Below, piece by piece: positions 44,135 to 54,729 of a DNA stretch of 64,000 nt. Position numbers and translations under genes: made by a program. Within the stretch, counting starts at the first letter, position 1, and every line of letters starts with the position of its first letter. This DNA comes from Selaginella moellendorffii (lineage: Eukaryota > Streptophyta > Lycopodiopsida > Selaginellales > Selaginellaceae): positions 1,508,446 to 1,572,445 of the forward strand of contig NW_003314265.1 of assembly GCF_000143415.4 (NCBI RefSeq), written 5' to 3'. The notes beneath the pieces are model-generated. The model was not told where the DNA came from, searched no databases, and worked only from the letters and a program-made list of their open reading frames with translations.

Positions 44135-44514
44135 TCCCATCATGGAATCCAACGGCCCAAATTCAAACTACACGAATATGCTAGATCCAGCGGCTCACGT
44201 TTAAATGTCTGAGGAATGAGCCGATCCAACGGCGGCCACGGCCCGCGCCTTGAGAGACTAGAACCATGTGCGAAAGATTGAATTTTCAAGTGGCTGCTTT
44301 TTCCTCACTGTCTCTGCTTTTCTTTTCGCCTTGCTTTTGCTACGGAGGGAACCCACTACCAAGCAAGTGCTCGCTTTTCATCCCCTTGTTTAGACGCATT
44401 GGTGAGAAATCGTCGCGTTGGCAGCACGACAAGATCCTACTAAAACCGAAAGGAAAAATCCAGAAGAGCTGAGCTGAAATGATACCTGGAGGAAGATCCG
44501 CTTGAGTTCCCGCA

Positions 44515-46883
44515 ATGCGAAGTAGAGCTTCCTCGCTGGGCTGGCTGCTGACGCTCGCCATCGTCTCCTCCACCATCGCCGTCTTCCACTCGCCAAGATG
44601 TAAGTGAAAGCTCTCCAGCTTTTCGCGAGTTCTTTTCGTCTCTCGCTCTTCCCAAGCCTGTGAGTTTGCAATCACTGCTCCGTCGCTGTTGCGAACTTTT
44701 CGCAAGTTCTTCTCGTCTCTCTACCTTCCCAAGCCTGTAAGTTTGTGACCACTGCTCCGTCGATGTTGCGAACTTTTCACAAGTTCTTCTCGTCTCTCTA
44801 CCTTCCCAAGCCTGTGAGTTTGTGACCACTGCTCCGTCAATGTGCGTCAGAAGGCTTCCATCTTCTCATTCCTGGGAAACCTCCATCTTCTCATTCCTGA
44901 GAAAGCTTCCATATTCTCATTCCATTCCTGTGCTTGGTAACCCGGTTTCCGCTTTCTGATACAGTCCTGCTCTTCCACCAGGTGCTCAGGCCGCCACCAG
45001 CGCCAACATTGGCATCAACTACGGCCAAGTCGCAAACAACCTCCCATCTCCGCAGCGAGTCGTGCAGCTCATCCGCTCCACCACCATCCGCAAAGTCAAG
45101 CTCTACGATGCCAATCCCCTCGTCCTCAGTGCCTTTGCCGGCAGTAGCGTCGAGTTCATCGTCACGGTCAAGAACGAGGACATCACCAGCCTCCTCGACT
45201 ACCAAGTCGCGCTCAAATGGGCCAGCGAGAACGTCGCCCTCTACATGCAGTCCTCCCCCATCAAGATCATCTCCGTCGGCAACCAGGTGCTCACCGAGGC
45301 CAACGTCTCCTCCTCCGTCCACACGCAGCTCGTCACTGTCATGACCAACTTGCACACGGCCCTCGACGACCTCAAGCTCAGCCACCGGGTCTTCGTCTCC
45401 ACTTCCCACTCCATGGCCATCCTAGGCAAGAGCTTCCCTCCTTCCGATGGAGAGTTCAAGGACTCCATCACCAAGCCGGTCATGCTGCCGCTTCTCCGCT
45501 TCCTCAACCAGACCGGCGCCCCGTTCATGGTGAACATCTATCCTTACTTCTCCTACAAGGCCAAGCCGCTCGACATTTCCCTGGCGTACGCGCTCTTCCT
45601 CACCAACAACGGCGTCACCGATTCAAAGTCGAAGCTCCACTACGACAACCTCTTCGATGCACAAGTCGACGCTGTCTACTCGGCCATGAGCAAGCTGGGC
45701 TTCACCAACATCCCTGTCCTCGTCTCCGAGACGGGCTGGCCGTCAAACGGCTCTCCCATCGAGCTGGCGGCGAGCGTCTCCAACGCGATGACTTACAACC
45801 GGAACCTCGTCAAGCACATACAATCGGGGGCCGGAACACCGATGCGACCAAAGCAGGAGCTCCAAGTCTTCATCTTTGCTCTCTTCAACGAGAACAAGAA
45901 GCCCGGCCCGACCTCGCAGAGAAACTTCGGACTCTTCAGGCCGGGTGATCTCTCCACCGTCTACGACATTGGAATTCTCCAGGGCCATTCCACATCTCCT
46001 TCCGGCAATCCTCCACCACCTTTGCAAATTCCCATCCAGCAGCCCCCTCCATCACCATTTACCATTCCAATACCACGACCACCTTCACCAATGACGACTA
46101 GAAGACCGCCACCGCCACCAAGACCGCCTCCATCTCCATACAGACCAGTTTATCCACCGCCATCGCGCTCTCCTTCACCACCACCTCCACACATAACGAA
46201 ACCACCACCATCGCCACCGCCTCTTCCCACTTGTCCTCCATCAAGACCAATGCCACCACCACCATCTTACTCCCCTCCTCCAGTCATCTCAAGACCTCCT
46301 CCACATCCTCCTGTGGTTCCATGGCCGCCCGTCTATCGTCCACCGCCTGTCTATCCTCCCTCACCATCCTATCCTCCAGTTTATCCTTCTCCAATGCTGC
46401 CACCTCCAACACCTGTTTACGTTCCATCACCCCGGCCTCCATACTACTATCCTCCGGTGAATCCTGCTCCTGTTGTCATGCTGCCACCACCTCCATCGGC
46501 TCCGACGACTCCATCTCCAGGCCAAGGCGGAGGAACTCACATCTGGTGCGTAGCAAAACCGGGAGGTGATACTGCGACGCTCATGTCGGCTCTCAACTAC
46601 GCCTGTGGTGAAGGAGGAGCAGACTGCTCGGCAATTCAACCCGGTGGAAGCTGCTTCCAGCCAAATACCGTCGATGCCCATGCTTCGTATGCCTTTAACA
46701 GCTACTACCAGAAACACGGTCGGAATTACTGGAACTGCTACTTCGATGGGAATGCACTGGTCACAGTATCGGATCCAAGTAAGTTGAAAATGAAAAAGGA
46801 AGAGAAAATAAAAACTTTTCGCGACTTACCCCGTCGTTGTTGGTTTTGCAGGCTCTGGTTCGTGCATCTATCCGTCTCAGTAA
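44515..46883 (+). CDS. GH17 beta-1,3-glucanase with extensin-like linker and X8 (CBM43) domain
   Basis: Secreted cell-wall protein, 637 residues; exons 44515-44599, 44982-46778, 46852-46883 with exact phases. Signal peptide SLGWLLTLAIVSSTIAVF, then GH17 from ANIGINYGQVANNL: acid/base region IISVGNQVLTE, nucleophile region NIPVLVSETGWPSNG, end block NENKKPGPTSQRNFGLF. The first catalytic position reads VGNQ, not VGNE, and should be checked. A Pro-rich linker of about 170 residues (46005-46520) has repeated PPPxY/PPSP motifs. X8 follows: WCVAKPGGD, LNYACGEGGADCSAIQPGGS-CFQPNT, YWNCYFDGNALVT, GSCIYPSQ. No GPI tail is present. It probably acts on or binds callose. Confidence 0.92.
44622..44843. 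repeat. 77-bp tandem repeat in intron 1 of the GH17 gene
   Basis: The phrase CCCAAGCCTGT recurs at 44651, 44728 and 44805, a strict 77-bp period. Units share TCTTCTCGTCTCTC, GTTTGTGACCACTGCTCCGTC and GTTGCGAACTTTTC. The first unit is more diverged. A second short repeat (about 24 bp, CTTCCATCTTCTCATTCCTG) follows at 44847-44930. Confidence 0.9.
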
Positions 46884-47037
46884 GGTTTTCGCGGTGTGTA
46901 AATCGTGCAGTCTTTTGTATAATTGTGAGGCTCTACAAATCCAAAATGGTGAAGCTGTTGTTGATGATGATCTCGGAAATAAATTCGAGGGTTCGAGACT
47001 GGTCTTTGGCTTTTAATTCTCTCGCCACAGGTTTAGC

Positions 47038-47830
47038 ATGGCGACTGGCTTGCATAGCTATGGTTGCATCGGCGCAAGTACCAGGGCTCCAAGCCTGCAA
47101 GCTCGAACCGTAAGTATCCCCATCGTATCCTCTATCGTCTGTGTGTTCACCCATTGCTTTAAATCCAGCAGCTCCAATCACCAGCAATTCAGAGTGTCGT
47201 ATCACAAAAGACTGCAAAAACTCTTTGCCGGTCAGCAGCAACATCGAGTTCTGCAATCTCACCTAAGGATTCGTCCTCGAAAAGCGGTTGATTAATAGCT
47301 AGCTTGTTCTGACTCTTGCCATCTCCTTGTCTCTGTGTAGCAATTGAGTACATAGACTTGCATCATGTTGGGTTCCTTTGCAGCAATCTGGAAAAGTCGC
47401 TGGAATTCTACTGCGGTGTCTTAGGTGAGTGTTCAATTATTTCCCAGTATGTGCTCTGGAAAAAAAAAGAGTTTCAGGATTAGAGCTGAATCCAGAGAGA
47501 CCCGAAAAGAAGTTACCGTATCGTGGAGCATGGTTGTGGGTTGGTCCTGGTATGATTCATCTCATGGAGCTTCCAAACCCGGATCCTTTAACTGGTCGAC
47601 CGGAGCATGGTGGACGAGATCGTCACGCGTGCGTCACCATTAAAGACGTCTCTAAACTTCAGGCTGCGTTAGACAGCGCAGGTATCTCTTGAATTTCCCT
47701 GATTCCTGACATGATCTCTTTCTTGCTGTGACGGCAAGGCATTGTTTACACTGCAAGCAAATCCGGAAGACCTGCTCTTTTCACCCGTGATCCAGACGGC
47801 AACGCGCTTGAGTTCGCAGAGCCTATGTAA
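47038..47830 (+). CDS. Glyoxalase/VOC-family plastid protein (lactoylglutathione lyase-like)
   Basis: 188 residues from exons 47038-47109, 47172-47286, 47341-47424, 47478-47681 and 47739-47830; phases exact. The first 65 residues are Ser/Ala/Gln-rich and transit-like. The VOC domain follows: YIDLHHVGFLCSNLEKSLEF, YCGVLGLELNPERPEKKLPY, GAWLWVGPGMIHLMELPNPD, RPEHGGRDRHACVTI, and SGRPALFTRDPDGNALEFAE. It resembles the Arabidopsis plastid glyoxalase-like protein AT5G57040 as I recall it. Metal-site residues H (HHVG), E (MELPN), H (DRHA) and E (LEFAE) are present. Substrate not proven. Its ATG is only 155 bp from the GH17 stop on the same strand. Confidence 0.87.
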
Positions 47831-47966
47831 GCTTTTAAGTTAGATCGAAAGGGGAAAAGAAAAACGAAGATAACTTACTTTGCATATCCCACATTGTTTG
47901 TCACTCCGTGCTGTTAAAGAAAAAACCATCTAGCAGTTCCTGAAGAAGAGACTTCGTTTAGAACTT

Positions 47967-50711
47967 TCATTGCCGATCGTGGTTAGAGCTGTGCCTGGAA
48001 ATAGCAATCGCCTCCTCGAAAGCATCCATAAGCTGTGCGGCAAGACCAACCGGATCGTCAATCATGGACTGAATGTAGATGCTCACGACACGCCTTTGCT
48101 GATCACTGGCCTTCAGCCCCAGCCAAGTGAAGAAACGCATCCGGAACTCGGGTTTTATGTGGCCCTGGCACTCGAGCCACCGCACCATCTTCACACAGTG
48201 CTCGAATATCTTGTCCGTCCACCTCCACGCACTCTTATAGCTCGTGTTGTCCCTGTCCCCGGCGTGAACTATTTTCGTCGCCGCAGGCTCGTCAGCTTTT
48301 CGTTTCTTGGACGCTGAATCGTCGTCCGCATTCCTTGGTCCAGTTACGAAAGGATGCTCAACAGCCGACTTTGACTTGCACGTCTGCGAACTAGCGCTCG
48401 AGTTCTTTGCAGCTGTAGTCAAGCCTGTCAAATTCGTCGTCTCTGTCTCTGAGTCTCTCCCCCTTGTCTCCAAGTCCAAGTCAGTACTTAAGTTCTTCGC
48501 TGTGGAGTTTGTAATGGCGCTTGAGTTCTTCGCCGTTGTCTCCGAGGCCAGGCTTGAATTCTTCGGAGTTCCCATCCTTACTGCTTCGGAAATCCTCATC
48601 AAGTTGTTAAATTGCAAGCTGACTGGTTGAACCCCTGAAGCAGCTTCCAAGCCTGTAGTTGAAGGAACTACACTATCTTGCAGCGCCGTCGTCACGGTTT
48701 GAAGAGGCACGTCATCCTTCCGTTGCACACTATCTATTAAGTTCTCATGCTGTGCAGTATGCTTGACATCCATCGATGGCAAACTCGCAGGTTCTGCAAC
48801 CGTCGATGGACAATTCAGCTCGGCGTCCACCACACCTGAATCTGATGATGGTGTCGCCAAGTTAGTACTTAAGTTCTTCGCTGTTGTGTTCGGTACATCA
48901 GAAATGGCGCTTGAGTTCCTCGCTGTTGTTGGATTCTTTGGAGTTGCCATCCTTACTGCTTCGGAAATCTTCATCAAGTTGTGAAATTGCAACCTGACTG
49001 GTTGAACCCCTGGCGCAGCTTCCAAGCCTGTAGTTGAAGGAACTTCTCGAGATACACTATCTTCCGGCGCCGTCGTAGTCACTGTTTGAAAAGGCACATC
49101 ATCCTTCCGTTGCGCACAATCTATTAAGTTCTCCTGCTGTGCAGTATGCTTGACATTCATCGATGGCAAGCTCGCTGGTTCTGCAGCTGTCGAAGGACAA
49201 TTGGCGTCCACCACACCTGAAGCTGATGATGTAGCACTAGCCTTCTCCTCGGAGCAGGCACTGATCCCAGTTTCCAATGCCGTCTGCGTTTCTGGAAGAA
49301 GAGTCTCAGGCTTGCAGCTTTCCATGCACTTGATCGAACAAATTTCTTGGACATGGGCTTGGTCGTCCACCACTTCAGCCTTCGGGTTGAGCAGCACTGC
49401 TCCCTCTTTAGCTATCTGGCCCGAGCTCATGCCACAGTTTATTAAAGGATCGGCACAAGCTTCCTCCTTTTGTTTCGTGTAGCACCTGGACTCGCAAAAC
49501 CCTTCGTCACCCTTGGCCGAAAAAGCTACGGCCTTGAACATGTAGCCTGTACCCGGCTTTAAGTCGGTTACCAGGGCCTTCTGCAAGACCGAAATGGTTG
49601 TCGTTGGCACAGAGCGGTATGTACCCCGATTCTTTCTATGCCAGAGCTTGAAGCCCAGTATACTCTCCCCGGAACTTCCAGGCGTTTTCTGGATCACCGC
49701 GAGCAGCACAGAATTCATAGAGACCTCCATAAATTCGAACTGAAACACCGGAGGCTCTGCGAAAGAAAAGCGTCAATACCACCAAACACAAAAACTCTGT
49801 TACCTGGAAGCCGAGGCTTCACGTCGAAAACGTCCAAGGACTCAAGAGCTTGCCTTATGGAATCCAAAATCACAGTAGCTGACGAGAGGCGGCTCACAAG
49901 TCCTCTAGCCGAGAAAGGGCCGATATCTAGCAAGAGTTTGTCGAGAGCACTCTGGGCATTCTCACCACATTGTCTATACTTCTCACTTCCACTCACAAGC
50001 TTGGTAGCGATCGTCAGACGCTCGTAGAGAACATCCACGCGACGAGCTTCCTTTGCCCGTAAGAACTGCTTCTGCAAGGTCCTACAAGAGAAGGAAGTTA
50101 TAATCGTCTTCGTGGAGAACAGAGATCTCTGTGACGTACCCGAGCAGGCCAGTGATTGCTCCACAACTCAAGCACCGGTAGCTCGCGTCGACGACGGCAT
50201 CGCTGCTGGATTTGAGGACGCACTGAATGTGGCAGCTCAAGGCGCAGGACGCGACGACAACGCCATCGCCGTCGCCACACACGAACCACAAGCTGGGATC
50301 TTTGTTGTCGTCGTATTTCCTGCAAATCCAGCACGAGCACCTCTTGCAGAAGCCGCCGGCTTGGTGGAGGACCGCGCGGCACGAAGGATTCGCACAGCGC
50401 ATCGTCGGCGCCGCGCTCGCACTGCGGGCGGGATTAGGGCTGCTGCAGCCAGTAGATTGCGCGCCTGCCGCTTCGAGCTTCTTCCTGCGCCTGGCCGGGA
50501 GAGGGAGAGAGGGAGAAATGCAAGGAGCTAGAGGAGGAGGAGGAGGAGGAGGAGGGGGAGGATGGGGAGAAGCGGAAGGAGGAGGAGCATTGAATCCACG
50601 AACGCAATCGATGAGCATTTCGTTGGTGTAGCCAATGAATCGCCTGTTGTCGCCAGTCTCGCTGTTGATGCGATTGATGAGCTGAGCGCGCGTGAGACCC
50701 TCGAGGGCCAT
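47967..50711 (-). CDS. VIN3-like / VEL protein (PHD, FNIII, VEL domains)
   Basis: Chromatin protein that works with Polycomb Repressive Complex 2 in flowering plants. 879 residues from exons 50140-50711, 49804-50081 and 47967-49756; phases exact. Order: N-terminal MALEGLTRAQLINRINSETG; Pro tract; PHD-like region from about residue 105 (MRCANPSCRAVL, FCKRCSCWICRKYDDNKDPS, CGDG, CALSCHIQC, YRCLSC); helical part (EARRVDVLYERLTIATKLVS); FNIII (FEFMEVSMNSVLLAV, GFKLWHRK, LKPGTGYMFKAVAFSAKGDE); long repeat-bearing linker (separate entry); C-terminal VEL domain (WRWTDKIFEHCVKMVRWLEC, QRRVVSIYIQSMIDDP). The start gives the plant-typical lead. Confidence 0.92.
48470..49230 (-). repeat. Internal tandem duplication in the VEL linker, about 376 bp
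   Basis: The linker is written twice. On the plus strand the phrase CATCCTTACTGCTTCGGAAAT occurs at 48573 and 48949, giving a 376-bp offset. In protein terms the two copies read CPSTAAEPASLPSMNVKHTA and CPSTVAEPASLPSMDVKHTA, then STTGLEAAPGVQPVRLQF and STTGLEAASGVQPVSLQF. Small in-frame gaps (REV) separate them. The pair is about 85-90% alike by eye. Confidence 0.88.
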
Positions 50712-52190
50712 CTTCAAACTAAAAACTAGGGTTCATCCACCACTTATAACTAGATTACATGTTTATAGTCACCTTTAGCCTGTGAGATCTTTGTACTTTT
50801 ACTCAAATCCAATGCGAGTGAGCTTGTGGTGATGGTGTTGTTTATTATTTGCTAGCTTCTGTGGCGGCATTTTCAAAGGAAGTTCACTTCCGCGGGACAC
50901 ATTGGTTAGTCAACTTTTAACTGATTTTTATCATTTATCAAACGAAAAATTAAGATTTTTCTAAGCACACATGTGCTCATGACGTAAAATATTTGATTAT
51001 GTGCTCCAATTTGTAATACAAATAGGCTTCATGGCTCTTGCACAAGCACAGAAAACGTCCATCAATGTTTGCAAAATTGAATTTCGTTTCCTTCCAGTAT
51101 GCATGCTATCTGAGAAAGCAGAGGTAAAATTCTATATTCCTGCATAGATATCTGACGATGTGCTTGATTTCAATGACCAGGTGTGCGATTATATGCTGCC
51201 GATTACGACAGGAAAATGGGGAACTGACGGAACAGTGGAGATATCAGTTTTCAACAACACATCTAGAAGTGGCCCACAATTTCTAGATCTGGACAATCCA
51301 GGGGATGATTTCAAGGCTGATACCCAAGAAAAGTCCATGCTTGAGAAATATCTGTGGTTTTAAGCTCACCCTTAGGGACATTTGGCCAAGACAATGGGAG
51401 CATCGTGGTGCATCTATTGTTTGCAAGAGCAGTGGTGAAGAGATATCAAGTTATCGATGTAGCTGTGGCAGCTTTGGAGAATACCTGTCGACTCAACTGA
51501 TCGGACGAAAGTCAGATAGTGTGTGGGTGAGTGATTGTGAACGGATGGCATGCAGGACAACATATGAGAATCCCAAGTGAGACCAATGGTATCTTGAGTG
51601 AATGTGTGCAAGCTTAAATAATCACTGTTTGAAAATAAAGTTCAGCATATGCACCTCAGACCAGGGACTTGTGCATAATGCATTTGCCATTATGCATCTG
51701 TTCGAGGCTGTGAGTAGAAGCTCCGGATGAAGCTCCCTTGCACATGGAGCATAGCATGAAGCGAGGAAGACCGCCTCGCATGAGGTATGTTTCTAAGTCA
51801 AGCTTGTGGGCGGGCTAACTGCACTCCAGGCGAAGCTGCCGGGTGGTTGGTGGGTGTGGGCTGGGTGCGAGGTGGGGAATCGTCCCCCACATCGTCCAAA
51901 TTTGAGGCAATCTCGATCCAAGACCCACAGCCACAGCAAGTGGAAGTGGGACAAACAAATTAGAGAGATGCAAAACAAAGGAGGGAGCAACTAAAGGCAA
52001 AGGAGTTTGTTTATATATTTACTTCAAAATTATATCAAGAAAACTAGTTTTTTAAAAGTAATTTCAAATTATGGATGGGCTTCCTAGCAAAGTATTATAG
52101 AAGTCTGCAAAATATATAAAATAAAAACATGTGTGCTTGAATATATGTGTGACTCACAAAAATATTCCAAATACTACTAAACCTAAAGAC

Positions 52191-52520
52191 TATTAATCCC
52201 AAGTATTCTAAAACTATTAACCAATTGAGAAAAAAGGGTACATTCTTATTTATGACCCTTTGTTCTTTATATTTGAACTTTTATGAATTATCTTTTGAGT
52301 CATTTTCTTTGATTGTTTACAACATGATATTTTTTAGTATAAAAGCTGAATTTTGACTTTTGGATCTCATGGGAAACATGGTGGATTGTTAACAATAAAA
52401 AACAATGACTTAAGAAATAATCCTTGTGGGTTTAAATATAAAAGGAAAAAGCCCATACATAAGAATAAAAATGCATCCCTTTTTTCAATTGATTAAAGGT
52501 TTTAAAATACTTGGGATTAA
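52191..52520. repeat. Inverted repeat (MITE-like hairpin), arms about 52191-52320 and 52390-52520
   Basis: The left arm (TTAATCCCAAGTATTCTAAAAC, ATTAACCAATTGAGAAAAAAGGG, TTTATATTTGAAC) is the reverse complement of the right arm, with roughly 75-80% agreement. The loop is about 70 bp. No terminal target duplication or transposase was recognised. Confidence 0.75.
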
Positions 52521-53321
52521 GTATCATTGAGTTTGAATAGCATTAAAACTTATATAAATGTTGATTCCTTAAAGCTTAAATGCACTTCAAAATCCCAAAA
52601 GGATCAAATTGATCTCCAAATCAATCCCTTATCTTCACTAAAAGAAAATTTGCCCAATTATTTGAATGATTGTTTTATTAGACAAATGGACTTGTAGGGA
52701 CCACTTTATTGCTTTAGAGACTTGTAATTTACTTTGGCATTAGTTCTTAAATAGTGCTTTTTTGGTTGCAAAGAAACTTGTGGTGGCATCCATTAGCAAT
52801 TTTATAATATAAATTATACTTAAGGAAGATTTCCCTTTTTGTTTCTTAAATTTCTCCTTTTGTATAGTAAACAAATATTCTAAATGATCTAAACTCTCAA
52901 TCTTTCAAGTTTGAGCAAAATATAATTATGACTATTTAAATGCTATTTAGGGCTTAGGGATTTATGTGTTACAACTCCACCACCCATATACTAAGTTTAA
53001 TATCTTTATGTATTGTTTGCTATAATGATGCTTTGTGGACTGCAATAGCTTTTGATATTTGGTACTTTAATTTAAAGTTATGGCTTTATGGTTGATTCAA
53101 ACATTTGGCAATTGTATATAAAGTTGTAGCTAGCTTATTAAATTTTGTAATTGATTGACACTTGGGTTTTTAGTTTAGTTATGATTATTAACAAATATGT
53201 TGGTGGTTCTATAAATGCTTCAAGTTTTTATGGCAATATATAATCACTTAGTAGAAGCTCCAAAATGTTCAATTTGACTTATTGTTATCACTTTTTTATC
53301 TTTTAAAGAGGAGGAAAATGT

Positions 53322-53356
53322 TGTGTGTGTGTGTGTGTCTATATATATATATATAT
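53322..53356. repeat. GT / AT compound microsatellite
   Basis: A (TG)n tract is followed directly by (TA)n. Simple sequence only. Confidence 0.9.
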
Positions 53357-53410
53357 TACCCATAAGTTCTTAAATTGGATTTCCAGAAGGTTATTTAGCC
53401 TAATATTACT

Positions 53411-53545
53411 CAAAATCAATGACAGTTAACCCTAAATATCTTAAAAGCCTTAACCAATTAGAAAAAAAAATGCACTTTTGTTTATGGGACCATTTTTCTT
53501 TATATTTAAACCCTTATAAATCCTTTGCAAACTCAAATTATTATA
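53411..53545 (+). repeat. Direct copy of the same AT-rich repeat family
   Basis: Reads ACAGTTAACCCTAAATATCTT, CCTTAACCAATTAGAAAAAAAA, TGCACTTTTGTTTATG and TTTATATTTAAACCCTTATAAA, in the same order as the left arm of the hairpin at 52191. Confidence 0.7.
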
Positions 53546-53762
53546 AATAAAAGTTGAGAGTTACAACTCTTTTGAAAGCTTTGCTCTTTTGATACTTTAC
53601 CCCTCAAATCGAGCCTAGTCATAGGCAAATTAGTATGCTTGCCAAATGTCAATCTCAACATGTAGTGTAATTATGAATTGGTAGAGTTGCTAGATGTTAA
53701 CCTCAACATATAGTATGATTCCCTTAACCAACTAATAAAGTTAAACTAGAGGTCACATAATC

Positions 53763-53905
53763 TAATATTAAAGAACAGTTAACCTTAAGTATCTTCACAC
53801 TTTAATCAATTAAAAAAAGAAGTGCACTTTTATTCATAAACCTTTTCCTTTTATATTTGAACCCTTATAAATTGTCTTTTGAGTTTTTTTTTAGTTACTT
53901 ACATT
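53763..53905 (+). repeat. Further direct copy of the AT-rich repeat family
   Basis: Reads ACAGTTAACCTTAAGTATCTT, TTTAATCAATTAAAAAAAG, GTGCACTTTTATTCATAAACC and TTATATTTGAACCCTTATAAAT, continuing to GTCTTTTGAGTTTTTTTTTAG as in the 52191 arm. It is closer to the 53411 copy than to the hairpin arms. Confidence 0.7.
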
Positions 53906-54729
53906 ACCCTAAGTAATATGTTAACTTTAGTATTATAATATATAGACTATCCATTTGGGATTGCATCTACTCTATCTATTCTTGTATATAATTGTAATCA
54001 TATCAATATTCTTTATGCTATTGAGTAAATCAAATTCTAGATCATCACCATCTATTAATGACGAAACTAATATAATGAAATAGTTTATAGTAATATATTT
54101 AGCCATATATTTTAAAAGAAATTGAAGGCTAAGTTGTACTACTTATATTACTAGGTTGTGATAGTAAATATCTCATTAAAATTTATTACTATTATATAAT
54201 AAGATATTTAAGAGATGAATTTTATTGTTATTGCAAAATAATATTTTCCTTTTATCAAGTTTTATGCTTCTCTACACTTTTTGAATGAACTTTTTTAAGA
54301 ATATGTATTAAGAAAAATATAAATTGAAATAACAAGTTTTTTTATAATACTTATATTTGATATATTTTTTCTGAATATGCATTAATTAATATAAATTAAA
54401 TAATTAAATCATATAGCCACTCTCTCCTTTAAGCTACTCATATTAATGGCTATAGCATATTTTTAATATCCATTTCATTACAAATTTAGGAATTCCACTC
54501 TTCATACTTGGAGCTGAGATGGCGAGATCTTACCTCATGACTGAGGTCCAATATCTGCAATCCCACCAAAAAAATGACCTTTGACTTAATCCCAGCCAAA
54601 ATCAATTTGTTAAGCATGCAAATAAAATTGGTTCTGTTATCAATTATTAATTACATTAATGCTTGTAAATTAGGGTTCACGAGGGTTTTGATTTCCAATT
54701 GAGGCGCCGGTGCTAGATCCGGGATCGTC

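Larger units (their letters stand above)
50712..54729. other. AT-rich gene-poor island
   Basis: No supported gene. Two consecutive open frames at 51160-51363 (VEISVFNNTSRSGPQFLDLD) and 51305-51580 (SYRCSCGSFGEYLSTQLIG) look protein-like but match no family I know and could be remains of one gene. From 52000 to 54500 the DNA is strongly AT-rich and full of degenerate repeats, including the family listed at 52191-53905. Confidence 0.6.

Noticed and set aside
44266-44472. Short plus-strand open frame before the GH17 gene with a hydrophobic start
   Set aside because: It lacks homology and overlaps the divergent promoter; the GH17 signal peptide is supplied by the exon at 44515-44599.
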